A stretch of DNA of 64,000 bases from the NCBI GenBank assembly GCA_949751835.1, contig CATKHK010000046.1:124001-188000 (forward strand). Direction: 5' to 3'. Source of the DNA: Blepharisma japonicum. Its lineage: Eukaryota; Ciliophora; Heterotrichea; Heterotrichida; Blepharismidae. This document shows, piece by piece, positions 1 through 12,094 of the stretch (positions are counted from its first letter, which is position 1; the number at the start of each line of letters is the position of its first letter). A program made the position numbers and the translations under genes. The notes beneath the pieces are model-generated. The model searched no databases and was not told the DNA's origin. It saw only the letters and a program-made list of their open reading frames with translations.

Positions 1-410
1 ATAATAAAAATCTGTTTTGTCATAAATAGTAAATTTAAAATTTAGTACCTATAATGTATATTGTAAAAATCACATCAACAAAATTCAATTAAATTAATTG
101 AAATATTATACTCTCTAATGTACTTTGGTTTAGTAATAAAAATATGCAAGATATCCTTTATATCTTGCTTTTGGATAAAAATCATAAAAATGGATTTTCT
201 CACTTGATTTAATCTTTTCCATAAGATCTCATTGAAAGACACTCTAGCCACCTTGTCTCTCCACTAGATCTATCCTAGCCATATTATCAGATAAATTCTC
301 TACTATGAAGTTCACCTAAGCTAAACTCCCAAGAGTCACCCTGAATTTAAAAGAATAAAGCCGTATTATTGGAATAAATCCATGCCCATTAATCTAAGGC
401 TATTAATAGA
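1..410. other. AT-rich intergenic end of window
   Basis: I see no coding frame that holds up in either direction with TGA read as Trp. The stretch is the downstream flank of the calcium ATPase, whose TAA stop lies at its right edge. No RNA gene or repeat was recognised. Confidence 0.5.
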
Positions 411-3401
411 TTAATAAGGATTCAAGATCAAAGGCGACATTCCTTCGTCAAGAACTCGCTCCTTTTTCTGCATGGCTTTATAAGTCAATCTCGTAATCAG
501 AGATACAACTAAGCAGCCTGATGCAAAAGCTGTACAAATTAGATGATGTTCAAAGCTAAGCCCAGACACTTTGACTGGGTTTCCTCCATACTGCACAAGT
601 AGTAATTGGACAATAGTAGTTACCACCATGATTCCAAGGAACAATGGATTGTTAAAAAACCCTCTAAACACATTAATTTCAGTCAATGAGAGCTTTCTAC
701 AGTTAATTTCATTGAAAATCTGGCACATAACAAAAGTATGGAAAATCAAGGTAAAATGGGTACCGTTTTCTTGGCTCCACTCTTCATGGCCATATCCTTC
801 GTCAATGCCAAGCATATTAGGCCCATCATATAAAATTAAAAACAAAATAGCGCATTGGTAGACTGTTTGGGTTGCGATTGAGATCCACATGTCCTTGGTG
901 ATCATTTTTTCAGTCCGTCCAAAAGGTTTTGTATAGAAAAGTTGGTCAGTTGGGGGTTCTGTAGCTAAGGCTAAAGCAGCCAAAGCGTCCATGATTAGAT
1001 TAACCCAGAGCATTTGTACTGCACTCAGAGGAGAGTCAGATACTGTAATTGCTCCAATAATGCTGATAGCTAAAGCTACAGCATTGCAAGATATTTGGAA
1101 AGTCAAGAATTTTCTAATAGAGGCGTAAACGTTTCTTCCCCATTTGACTGAGTTTACGACGCTTTCGAAATTGTCGTCAAGCAAAATGATATCAGAGCTT
1201 TCTTTAGCTAGTGGGGTTCCTGACATCATGGCTAAGCCAATATCAGACTGTCTTAGAGCAGGGGCATCATTTGAGCCATCTCCAGTGACACCTACGACTT
1301 CTCCCATTTCTTTGAGCCCAATCACAAAGAGAAGTTTGTCCTCAGGAGAGCATCTTGCTATAACTCGAAGCCTTGGGGCGACTTCTTTGAAGGCTTCCAT
1401 ATTTCCGACTTTAAAAGACTCAATTTTACCTTCATTGTTAGTCACAGTGACTAGTCCACCTACCCTCTCTCTAAATTTTTCGCCTTCCATGACATAATTG
1501 TCGAGTTCGTCGTCTAGGATTCCATGAGGCAGGATTGCGCAGCTTTTTGCAATGCGCTTTGCTGTTTCTGCAGAATCTCCAGTAACCATTCTAACAGTGA
1601 CTCCGGCCACTAAGCATTTTTTTACAGAGTTTCTGGATTCTGGCCTTAATGGATCCTCAATGCCTACAAGTCCTAGAAAAGTTAACCCTTTTTCAGCTTG
1701 GGCTTGATTAATTCCTGCTTCTTTATCTTCAATTTCAAGTCCTTTCCATGTTGTTTTTCTATAAGCTAAGCTTATAACTCTCAAGCTTTGCCCTGCATAT
1801 TCATTTATCACGTCAATTATTTGCCATTTCCTCTCATCAGTCAACTTACGTATTTCTCCACCATTTAACAGCTCATCTTCGCATATATCAAGAATGACCT
1901 CTCCTGCCCCTTTTGTATATACCACAACTTCTCCATCAGTTGGCTCATATACAGTGGTCATTCTTTTAGTTCTTGGGTTAAAAGCAAATTGTGCTTTTGA
2001 CAGCTCAGTATTTCTATAGAAATGGTAATCTTGCTTCCAGTCCTGGCACATCATAAGTAATGCGCCTTCTGTTCTATTTCCGACCATTTCTTTTTTGCCG
2101 TCTTTTACATTGATAAATGCTGTAGTGTTTCTTGCAATGGCTTCTGAAATAATTTTCTTTTCTTCCAGAGATAATGAGGAGCATTCTGCGTCGTCATAGG
2201 ATTCTCCAAGCAAAAAGGCTTTGGTCACAGTCATCTTGTTTTGGGTCAAAGTCCCTGTTTTGTCTGAAAGGATGTTGGTGGCTGCTCCCATGACTTCGCA
2301 GCCTTTAAGGTGCCTTACAAAGATTTGCTCTTTTTTCATTCTTAGGATTGAGTAAGCCATAGACAAAGTCAAAGCTAGTGGGAGACCTTCTGGGATTGCA
2401 ACGACCAGAATGGTGATTCCTAAAATAAACGCGTCAATTAGCAGTTTCCATTGATCATTTCCCCATTCTTTATTAATCCCTGCTTCTATGAATAAGTGGA
2501 TTAGTAAAGCCACTGTTAGTATTAAAGCACCATACAGCCCGATTTTGCCTAAAAATTCTGCTAATAAAGTCAGTCTTTCTTGTAAAGGGGTGTCCGGTTC
2601 ATCGACAAGGGTGCTCATCATTCTTCTATTTTTCCCTGTAACTGAATGTGGCCCGATAGCCAAAATCAAGACCACTCCGCTCCCTTCGATGACTTTTGAA
2701 CCTGAAACTAGAAAAGGATCATTTGATTTTTCATTCCCATGCATAAGTGCTAATTTTTTCACGAGTTTACTTTCTCCTGTTATGGAGCTTTCGTCAATGC
2801 TCAACCCACTCCCTCTAAGGTAAATTCCATCTCCGGCTAAAATATCTCCAGTTGCTACACATAGCAGGTCTCCAGTCATTAGATCTTTTTGGTGGATTTC
2901 TTTTTCAATACCGTCCCTGACAACGATTAAGTTGCAAATGTCGGTTTGAAGATTTAGCTTGATGAATTGAGCTTCTTTTTTATAGTCGTTTATAGCAGTG
3001 ACGAAACAGACGATGCATACAGTAACGAGAATTGCAATTCCTTCTATCCAGCCTTGGTCTGGCTCCTCAATGGCGCCTACAATTAAAGAGATGAAGGCGG
3101 CGCCAATGAGGATCCTGAGAACAGTGTCTTGAAGTGGCTCAATTAAGAAGTGGAAAAAGGACTGAGAATGATAGATATGAGGACGGTTATCCCCAAAATG
3201 GTGCGCACGCTTAGAAAGCTCTTTTGCGTCTTCACAGATTCCATGATTGACATCAGATTCAATAAGCTTACAAAGACCAGTGATGCCATCTCATTCTTGC
3301 AACATTGCGAGACTTTTTCCATTGCGGATTCTATCTGATTCAAATAGTTTTGATATCGCCTCAGGAGAGATCGAATAATACTCGTGGAGAGAGTCTGACA
3401 T
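411..3401 (-). CDS. P-type Ca2+-transporting ATPase (PMCA/P2B-like)
   Basis: A 996-residue P-type ATPase that should pump Ca2+ out of the cytosol at the plasma membrane or a vacuolar/alveolar membrane. Visible motifs run in family order: the actuator-domain TGES, the membrane motif PEGLPLALTLSMAYS, the phosphorylation site DKTGTLT with Asp near residue 380, and the hinge GDGSNDAPAL. A cluster of C-terminal membrane segments follows. The ATG at 3401 gives an N-terminus typical of the family. One in-frame TGA in the first 40 residues ('LQEWDG') must be Trp; reading it as stop would remove the first membrane pair. The C-terminus after the last membrane segment is short, so I see no long calmodulin-binding tail. 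PMCA rather than SERCA is inferred from overall order and length. No intron seen. Confidence 0.93.
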
Positions 3402-4110
3402 TATCCCATATATATTACTCAACACCGCACTGGCTTTAAAAACTGGCAATTTTGATTAAGAAAGAAATGATGGAAAGTTCTAAGAAGCTGGGAAATTAAG
3501 CTGGGGATTTAAAATTAAGGATTTAATGCAAATTTTTTTTAATTTGTGTGACGGTTAGCTGCGTATATTGCTTTGGCGGTTGAAAACGATTTTATCTAGA
3601 ATGTCAGATTACTTCAGACTATGGCTGAATTATGCAAATAAATCGATTTATGCAAGGATTTTAGAATTTAATTATAACCTAAAGCCATATAAGATTATAA
3701 TAATTGCTATTATGATACCTGATGTTAATTCCTTACTAAAATTGATTTTTTATTTTGTTGTAGAAATTAAAAATCCTTTATAAATTGAATTTCATTTATT
3801 ATATTGATGCAAGCAAATTCAATTTCAAGTCTAGATTGAACTTATTTCTTATAATATTTTTGTCCAAATAATAAATTTAAGGGCTCTTCACTTAATGCTT
3901 CAATGCATAATTTCAAAAAATAAAAAATTCAATTTTATTTTTAAAGGCTGATTAGACATGAAATTATCAGAGCTTGTTGATTTAATCATCAAATATTCTT
4001 ATAATTTAAACTAAGTTTATAGCTCTTATTTTATTCCATATCTTTTCTTCACTCAAACTTATAAAGTATCCAAAAATATTCCCGATCTTTTGTATCCTAT
4101 AATAGATACA
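3402..4110. other. Intergenic, divergent promoters
   Basis: This gap separates the divergent ATPase and zinc-finger genes and must hold both promoters. A short open frame at 3568-3783 lacks an ATG and has the composition of AT-rich noncoding DNA, so I do not call it. Nothing else was recognised. Confidence 0.45.
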
Positions 4111-4719
4111 ATGCTCCAAGCTTCTCAGGATCGCTCCGATCTTCACTGTCACGAACAATATTCCTCACCCATAGCTGATCTCCAATGCAAAGGAAATTAT
4201 TGCATCCTTAAGGACTACCATTCTTACACATTTCCTCACTTCTGCTGCATGGCTCATGAATCCCTCTTTGCAGAAGACTTTGAAAGCGAAGAAGAAGACA
4301 TCTCAATCCCTGTAAACCATAACATTGTCAAAGAAATTTATTTCCTTGACAAAGTTCCTGATGAAATGCAACTTGAAGTTTCTGCAATGAAAAATAAGCA
4401 AGATATCTCATCTCAATGCAATGCAGGGCCACCTGTTTCACTAAGCCAGTTAAGCATGCTACCCTGCCTTGGGCAAAAAGAAGATAAAATCTTGTGTGCG
4501 AGATACAGGCCAAATGTAATAAGTCATACCCCAGTAATCTATGTATCACGAGATGAGTATGAAGAATTCGACGAATGTGGTCTCAAGTACAAGTTTGTAT
4601 GTAAAGCCTGCAATAAAGAGTTTAAGTCAGGGCAAGCGCTTGGAGGGCATATGTCTAGAAGCCATCCAGGGTATGTGGAATCCGAAGCTCGAAAATTGAG
4701 AAAAATACAAGAAGATTAA
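4111..4719 (+). CDS. C2H2 zinc-finger protein with QALGGH motif
   Basis: A 202-residue protein with one C-terminal C2H2 finger: CKAC, then KSGQALGGHMSRSHPG, near residues 165-195. The QALGGH core is the hallmark of EPF/SUPERMAN-type plant fingers, which bind DNA as single fingers; DNA binding and a transcription-factor role here are inferred. The N-terminal two thirds are rich in Cys, His and acidic residues (an FESEEEDIS patch near residue 60) and match no domain I know. I start at the first ATG, 4111; the frame is open a few codons upstream but without another ATG. No introns and no TGA codons are needed. Confidence 0.75.
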   Translation: MLQASQDRSDLHCHEQYSSPIADLQCKGNYCILKDYHSYTFPHFCCMAHESLFAEDFESEEEDISIPVNHNIVKEIYFLDKVPDEMQLEVSAMKNKQDISSQCNAGPPVSLSQLSMLPCLGQKEDKILCARYRPNVISHTPVIYVSRDEYEEFDECGLKYKFVCKACNKEFKSGQALGGHMSRSHPGYVESEARKLRKIQED

Positions 4720-5530
4720 TAAATAATTATTTTGAAAAATTAAAATTAGATAAAATTATATATTCAGATGTAGAAATAGCTAATAAAATCAGTATGATCT
4801 ATATTAGAAGTTTGAAATGTTTTTTAGCTCACTTAAAAGTTTATTTTTCTGATAGGATTTCTATTTTGCTCGAAAACTCACCAAATAAAATTTTCTTACT
4901 CAATGCTAATTCCTCAAAAACTTTTTACATAACCCACTAATATTATGATAGTTACTTAGCTATATACTCTCATATAAGATCTCATATATTATAATTTGTC
5001 ATGATAATTATTAGTCAATACTTTAGCCTTTCTCTTTTTCTCGAAATTCTTTAGCAGATATTTAGGCTATTAATCTTTGCAATATTATTTTTCTTCTATT
5101 TAATAGATTAAAAATTTTTCTAATTCTGTTGTTTTTTTATCAAATTTTGATCAGTATGTCGGTTTCGTCAATTTCAAAATATATATTACTTCTGATCTGA
5201 TATTATTTTCTTTCTTTCAATATGTTGACATAAAATCTAAAAATGAATGAAATATATCAATTACCTCTATGAGATAAAAAATGTAAACCTTCTTTAAAAA
5301 AAAACCTTTGTCTTGTTCTTTTAAGATTTGATAATTCCGTCAGAATAAGGATAGTAATTCAAAATTGATCTCAATGAGCAAAACACACATAATATTCAAA
5401 TAATTCTTAATATGAATAGCAAATATTTATTAAACAATTTATAATCTTTGCCAAATTAACACCTAATTTTGAAAATTTACATGAAGATCTATTGCATCAT
5501 GAATATTAACTACATACAGAAAACATAAAT
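4720..5530. other. AT-rich intergenic
   Basis: About 0.8 kb between two same-strand genes. No frame, tRNA or repeat could be supported. The last part is presumably the promoter of the channel gene. Confidence 0.45.
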
Positions 5531-7627
5531 ATGAGTGAAATCAAAAGTACAGCGTCTCAATCTTCCAAAAAAAGCTGAGCCAGTTCTTCGATAGCTCGAA
5601 GTGTATTGAAAAGGGCAATAACAAGAACATTTCTTACTCAAAATTTTACTAAAATCCCACAAAAAAATACTTATTTTCCGGATACTCATAAAACTAAAGA
5701 ATGGCGTCTAAGTTTTGGAGTTTTAAAACCTGACAGCATATGAAAGCTTGCTTGAGATCTTTTAGGCGTTTTTCAAATTCTTTACTTAGCATTTACCTTG
5801 CCTTTTGCTTTAAGTTATGGAAACGTAAATAACTTTAGCTTGATTATCAAGTTTATTGAAGTTTTTTGTTATTTGGATATTTTGGTCAATTTTAACACTG
5901 GTTACTACACAGGGAGCTTTTTAATAAAGGATCATAAGCTAATATGCAAGCGATACTTGAAATCCTGATTTTTTTGAGATTTAGTATCTTCTATTCCACT
6001 TGAAGATATGCTGCCTTATATGGAATTATCAGTTATTGAAGAAGATCCAGATAATCCTTTTGAATTTGACTCTTTATATTTAATAAAAACCCTTTGATTA
6101 TTACGGCTTTTAAGGTTTTCTAAAGTGCAAAGAGTCTTATACAATATGATGAACCAATTTCCCAGCCCAACTCTTATGGTTCTAATAAGAGTCATATCAT
6201 TTTTAGGTCTTGCCTTTTTTGCTGTACATTGGATGTCATGCATTGTTTTTTCTGCACATCGTCTATCATATCAGACAGTTCCAGAAGCCTGAAGTAATTT
6301 CAATATTCCTCGATTTGACAAATATATATATTACTTCTTCTATGTCTTCGAAACTATGGCTACAGTCGGATATTTATCAATTACCACAGATCCTCGAGAA
6401 AAAATATTGGTGCTATTAGTCATGTATACTTCTGGACTGATTTATGGGTATTTAATTGAAGGAATTAAAGAAGCAATCGCAAAATCAGGAGAAAAATCAG
6501 CTTACTATAGAAATGTAGTTCTTCGGATAAAATATTATATGAACAGTCATAAATTGCCATCTGCGCTAAAAGCCAAGGTTTTTCGCTATATAGAAAACCT
6601 TGAAAGAATTGCTAGTGAAAATATTTTGGACGAAACAGATATTTTACAGTCTTTTTCTTTAACAATAAAAGAAGAAATTTTATTAAGGACAAGAGGGTTG
6701 TATTTAATTAATAGTGCTCCATTTAGGAACTATAGCCAGTATTTCTTAAGGTATTTGGTCCATTTTTTAGATGTACAGGTGTTTGGACCTCACGATATCA
6801 TTGCAAAAGAAGATCAACTGGAAAGGAGTATTTATTGGATTTTTAATGGGTCAGTAGAAATTTATGATCAAAAAACTTTGACTACTTTTAGAGAACTCTT
6901 TAAAGGGAAATATTTTGGAGAAATTGGGTTTTTTCTAGGCAAAAAAAGATGTGCTTCTGTAAGCTCTACGGGCTATACTGAGCTTTTTGAGCTGAAACAT
7001 TCAAAATTCAATGATCTTATTGCAGTAAGACATAATGAAGAAGAGGTCACAAAACTATTAGTAAGGCAATGCCAACAAGACTTAAGTGCGCTTGGCGTTA
7101 GGTGCTATTTTTGTTCAGAGATGGGTCACACTGCTAGAGACTGCAAGAGATATGTTTATATTGTGGACTATAATTCTATTATTAGAAAATCTGACTATAG
7201 AAAATACAAAATTTCAAAAACTGTTAAAAAAAATGAACAAAATGATCCCAATAATTCATTCAAAAAGAAAGTCGCTGGGATTGAACAATTTAGAAGGTAT
7301 GGAATTAAAAATCTCCCTGGCAGACTAGAAAACTTTGGGGCATTTAATAATAGAGCTTCTTTAGTACAGAAAGCAAGGTCTTATCAGACTGATTCTTCAA
7401 AATTGACATTTGATTCAAGATTAGCGCTGATAGAAGAAGCTAAACTGTTAGGTGATGATATTGATAAGTCACCTGATGTGCTGCCAGCTTCATTTCAATT
7501 TAGCAAAAATTTTGCAAATGCCCATTCAGTTAGAACAGAAAATAATCATCAAAGTTTAAGCTGAGAAGATTCTTTTTCTTATCCTTTGGAAATGCCAAAT
7601 TTTGAAAAAAGTGGTTTAATGCTATAA
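5531..7627 (+). CDS. Cyclic-nucleotide-gated/EAG-like K+ channel with CCHC zinc knuckle
   Basis: A 698-residue six-segment channel. Under the standard code only the C-terminal half appears; with TGA as Trp the frame is open from the ATG at 5531 to TAA. It contains S1-S3 with 'KSWFFWDLVSSIP', an arginine-rich S4 ('LWLLRLLRFSKVQR'), a pore helix and filter 'ETMATVGYL' near residue 280, S6, a C-linker and a cyclic-nucleotide-binding domain ('FGEIGFFLGKKRCASVSS') near residues 410-500. Family knowledge says cAMP/cGMP opens such channels at the plasma or ciliary membrane. Two oddities: the filter reads GYL where K+ channels normally have GYG, and a CX2CX4HX4C zinc knuckle (residues 525-538) follows the cyclic-nucleotide domain. 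Zinc knuckles usually bind RNA or single-stranded DNA. The tail is basic and polar, without a recognised domain. No introns. Confidence 0.88.
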
Positions 7628-7862
7628 ACGATTGTGATGCTATTATTCTAGGGTTATTGGATCTGTTATGAATAAAAGGGGAGGCAAATTTAAAAGATAT
7701 TTTTACATATGCAAGCCTTAATATTATTTACAAAGGCTGTGGCGCTATGAGCTCTTAAATTTTGAAATTACAAAATTTGAGATCTTTGAATTAATATATT
7801 TGCAAAAGTAATAACACCCTTAATAAATATGTAAGATTTTTCTATAAGGAAATAACTGATAA

Positions 7863-9779
7863 TTAAAATTTATTTTTATAGAAAAGCATGTAAACATATC
7901 TAAAATCAGGCTGCTCCACAAATGCTACCTTTGAGCAACTATACTCAACTCATGAACTTTGAGACTCGCAATAAGTAAAAGCAGAATAGCACCCAGAAGC
8001 ATTATAACAGATGACTCCATAAAGAACATAATTGTTATTTTCAATGTATATGTGCCCGCTTGGAATAAAAGCCACTGCTGGAAATAAATAAAAAGCTAAA
8101 TTAGCAGAGGTCTCAATACGTTTCGTTTCAACTATTATATCTCTCAAACATCCACATCTATCACAGTAAAGTGCATTTGCCCCTTTAAAGCTTTCAGGAC
8201 TCTTTAATCCATCTATATAGCTCTGTATATTTCTTATCTTGCTGGTATCCACCATAAAAATCGACCTATTTTCATTGATTGTTATCGCTTCATGTCTTCT
8301 GCATACTAAACTTTTTTCTATTCTGATTAAAAATAAGTTAAATGCAGGTTTTTGTTCAGATAATTTTGAGATGATAATTTGGAAAAGATTTTTAGGGTCA
8401 TTTTGGTTTCATCCTTGGAACTAAATAAAAGTTACCATTGAAAATTCTGAGCCTAATGTGTTTTTGAATTGGGATATAGCAGAAGATAAATTATGTTCTG
8501 ATTTGTTTTTCATAAGTTGCAAAATACTAGACAGACTGGAGAAAATAGGAAGTTTAATTGAGGAAATGATACCATAAAAGCCTTCGGTGTTTGCAAGTAT
8601 TTGTAGTACAGAATTCATATAGCAAGCATTACCAATACAAGGTAAACCAATATTGCAATTTGCATAAGATCTAGATTCTGGGATGGGCATAATTCTACCT
8701 GAATTAGGATCATCTAATCTTTTGCAGTTGTTAGCTGCATTATAAGCTTGAGCTAATTTCTTATCATTTTTTTCCTCTTCAGCACTAATAATTTGGTATC
8801 TTTCAACTGAATTCTTAATTAATTCGTTTTTTTTGTTACTGGGAAATGCACTATTTATTAATTTATCTTGTATTTCATAGCTCTCAGAGGCCTTGTCTTG
8901 TTTTTTGAGATCTGATTTCTCTGCTGAAATATTTTTATATATCTGCTTCTTACTAGAGTTTACAATGGAGCTTAAATTTGCCTGAGATAAATAATCTATC
9001 ATATTAATATCATTTACTGGTAAAATATTGTTATTCTGATTATGGCCTGATTCAAAATCCTGCTTTTGAGATTGATATTCAATTTTGTCAGGATACTTAT
9101 TGAAGTAATTATATTTTCTTTCTTTAAGCTTATATCCGCTTGGCTTTTTGGAAATTTTCTCTTTATTATCATTTTTTGGGGATATTATATTGCTTAAATT
9201 AGATACCTGCACTGCGCTTGCTGGATTTTGATTATTTCTTAGTTGGTCTTCTTTAAAGGGTTTATCGCTATTTATCTTGAGATTTGGTTTTGGACTCTTA
9301 GAATATTCTGCGCGATCAGCTTTGGTATCTTTATTTAGTCAACAAGAAGAGACATGTTTTTGCCTCTTAACCTGATCTTGAGGTTTATTAGAAAATTCAA
9401 GATTTTTTTGATTATTTTCTCTATCTGCATAAAAGCTATTAAAACAATTTCAAGTGGAACTGAAAACTTCTTCCATCCTATTCGAGTTTTTCTGCGAAAG
9501 TTGAGGATTCTTTAAAACTGGATCAATATTCGTTGGTAGTCTCAATCCTGCTCGATTATTTTCTTTTCTGATATTTTTATCTTGACTTTGTGGTCGAACT
9601 GATTTATCAGTGTGTGAATTTTGAGAGTTCATTGAGGAAGGTGATTTAATGTAATTTTGAGTATTTTTACTGTCATTTTTGACAATTACTCTGTCTTTTT
9701 GACTGCCGTTTCTTCTTATCATTTTATCTGAATCATGACCTTTAGATTTATTATCAACTTGAGTAAGTTTTCTGTTCAT
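7863..9779 (-). CDS. USP-like deubiquitinase paralogue 1 (probable pseudo-enzyme)
   Basis: After removal of one 15-nt intron (8421-8435) and with TGA as Trp, this is a 633-residue protein. The first 370 residues are Lys/Asn/Ser/Gln-rich and probably disordered. A USP/UCH (C19) domain follows: Cys box 'IGNACYMNSVLQILA' with the catalytic-type Cys at 386, then a CX2C zinc-ribbon half ('LYCDRCGC'), then the C-terminal core. The His box is degraded: paralogues read GGHYTAF or GHYTSM, this one reads 'GCYSAFTY', so the general-base His is replaced. It may bind ubiquitin or a ubiquitin-like protein without cutting it; that is inference. It belongs to a local family with the genes at 16560, 19969 and 24562. 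The start is the first ATG of the long frame. Confidence 0.82.
8421..8435 (-). other. 15-nt spliceosomal intron in USP paralogue 1
   Basis: On the minus strand it reads GTAACTTTTATTTAG. It carries an in-frame TAG, and its removal joins two USP halves in frame at the same place as in two paralogues. GT...AG and 15 nt fit the typical heterotrich intron. Confidence 0.9.
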
Positions 9780-9869
9780 TCTATAATTTTAATATCTTAG
9801 TAAATATTTATAAGGATTTTTATAGCACATCGAGAGAAGTGTAAAAGTTATTTATGAATAAAATTTTAG

Positions 9870-10139
9870 CTAGGAATTGAGCTCTTTAAATCTTTTAGTT
9901 ATTTCATCTATTACCTTATCTGGAAGCTGTTTAGCTCTTTCATTCCTCTTTTTGAGAAAACAATAGAGAACTTCTTTGTTCTAGGCATGATTAATAGTAA
10001 ATAGCTTCTGGTTGATGAACTTTTTGAGCTTTAGGTTCGAGATGCTCGATTAAATGGAACTAACATAACTAATTCCAATTTCTGAGCATGCACAAAAAAA
10101 GCCAGACTCGTTAGGGCATTCCAATTTTCAGCACTTCAT
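9870..10139 (-). pseudogene. Relic of a small Cys-rich protein, stop-punctuated
   Basis: A 90-codon frame begins at ATG ('MKCWKLECPNESGFFCACSE') and ends at TAG. It is interrupted by one TAA and one TAG but no frameshift. The Cys pattern CX4CX7CXC resembles the start of the small zinc-finger modules common in ciliates, but the later Cys/His ligands are missing. The last third ('ERAKQLPDKVIDEITKRF') looks like genuine protein. I read it as a decayed gene; the UAR codons may alternatively mark Gln positions. Confidence 0.4.
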
Positions 10140-10422
10140 GATAAATTTATATCTATTAAAAATTCTATAAATTTATCAGCATTTCTATGATTAAATGATT
10201 TATGGGAAATATACCAAAATAAAATTGTAAGCAAATTTTACAGCTTAATTTTTTTAAAATATTATATTTTCTTAGCTAGAGTCTTTTAAAAAATTATCAT
10301 TTACTAGGGCAGCACGTTGATAATTATATTTATAAATTATGAAAATTCACATTAGGCAGAAAGTTTAACAGCCTCACAAGCAAAAATCATTTATTTTTAA
10401 ATATTGAATAAATCTATTGTCA

Positions 10423-11193
10423 TTAAGCTATTTTATTTGTCTTTGGAGGTTTATCTAAAGAAAGATCAACTCTCTTAGGCTCTGGCCAAAACTTTTTAAT
10501 AATCTCTTTGGGCTCGCAAATATTATCTTTATTCGCATCTTTTCCTATTTTTTCTATCATTTCTTGTTGCTCTCTTCAAAATTTATTTGCTAAATTAGCA
10601 GCCGCTTGAGTCACCTCAGAAATTATTTTTTGAAGCTCAACAAAAACCTTACTCGCTTGTGCTAGTTTAGATGTATTTGCTCTGCAGCATTTTATTCCTC
10701 TACCTCTGTTGACATAATTTACCCCTTTTAATGCCTTATCAGCTTGAAATTGGAATTGTAAGATATTATTCCAGAAATCCCTTAATTGTCCAAAAAGCTC
10801 AGGCACTTTTATTATAGACTCTTCTAATACTTCCAGCATATGATCCCAGGCATCTGCAACATAGAAATGTTCAGGCCTAAGACACTCCTTGTTTATTTTA
10901 ACATATGGCTTTTCTGTTGTAATTTGAAGATTGATTTTACTCAAGTCACCATCTGTTGAGGCAGAGAAGCAATAGATCATTGCTTCCATTGCATCTTTGA
11001 ATGTGGCGTCTTTTAAGATATGGCAGCCTGTTGCTTTTTTAAACTTTTTAATGTGCTTTTTAAGCTTATGGCTGGTTTTATCGAGAGCTTTCATAGGCTC
11101 TGATGCTGCAATAAACATGCTATCGACTTCTTCAACGCCGCAGGTTTCTATCTCGAGGTCTATTTTATTTTTTGTGCTTCCACCACAACCCAT
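10423..11193 (-). CDS. Predicted N-myristoylated protein of unknown function
   Basis: A 256-residue protein beginning MGCGGSTKNK. Gly2 with Ser6 fits the N-myristoylation consensus, and Cys3 could be palmitoylated, so a membrane-anchored location is inferred. The body is mostly helical and basic (two 'KKHIKKFKK'-like patches near residue 48), with no domain I recognise. The frame passes one TGA as Trp ('NKFWREQQE') and continues about 50 residues to TAA. I chose the ATG at 11193 because it creates the lipidation motif and no in-frame ATG lies before it. Similar MGCGGS proteins occur widely in ciliates, but I cannot name a function. Confidence 0.75.
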
Positions 11194-12094
11194 GGATATT
11201 AATTATTGATTGATGAATAAGGAAAATCCACATTTTTAAGTAATGAGCATGAGCATATATAGTATTGCTTTTAATTTGTTTTCAATATTCTTAATGAAGA
11301 AAAATTATTTTAATTTTTTTAAGGTGAAGTATATTTTTACAAAAAATTCATAATTAATTATAAAAAGTTAAAATAAGTGATTTTACATTTTGAATACTCA
11401 TTTTATGCTTAAAAAAATTTGATTTTTTACAGATTTTATAAGTTTATGCATTGATATTTTTATTATGAGATTTTATTTCTCTTTTAAGAAAACTCAATTG
11501 CTATTTTATAAGGTAAATATCGCTGAAAGAATATATTTTCGTTGTAAGATAAAAATATCACTGCGCTAATAAGGCATTTTTTTTAAAAATTGATCTATTT
11601 GTTTGAAATTCATTCTAATTCATAATTTATTGCTGCTTATACTTTTATATCAACTTGATATAAGGTCTGAATAATTTATCTCTTCGATAATCAGACTGCA
11701 GCGTAATGAGATGAAATGGATTTCAATAATAGCCTTTTTGAGGGTCAAACTTCGGCTGGCATTTCTATAGATAATGAAACCACTACCTTTCTATATAAAC
11801 AAATAATTCATCACAAATTAGCAATTTATCAGCCCTAGCTCGCATTTCACTTTTTAGTGCAGATTCAATTGGGGCTTATAATCTGAAAAAACTTTTGTTT
11901 GATCCTTACCATATACATATGATACTTATGATATTAAAATTAAATAAAATATGTTGAATCTATAAATTTAAAAGATGAAAAACTTTATCAATATTTAAAT
12001 CCTAAGCTTAATTATGATTTGCTTTCCTTCACTATCAGTAAAAAACGATATGAAAACCATTTAATCTTAAGCATCACGCAGAAATTATGTTACT
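11194..12094. other. Intergenic with possible relic coding
   Basis: Mostly very AT-rich. From an ATG at 11716 on the plus strand a frame runs 40 codons ('MDFNNSLFEGQTSAG') to a TAG at 11836, then stays protein-like in places with further stops. It could be a degraded gene fragment. The evidence is too weak for a gene call. Confidence 0.3.

Noticed and set aside
571-2823. Plus-strand ORFs of 96-117 codons opposite the ATPase
   Set aside because: Antisense shadows of a strongly conserved ATPase; no motif of their own.
3568-3783. 71-codon plus-strand ORF
   Set aside because: No ATG at its start, AT-rich hydrophobic composition, no homology cue.
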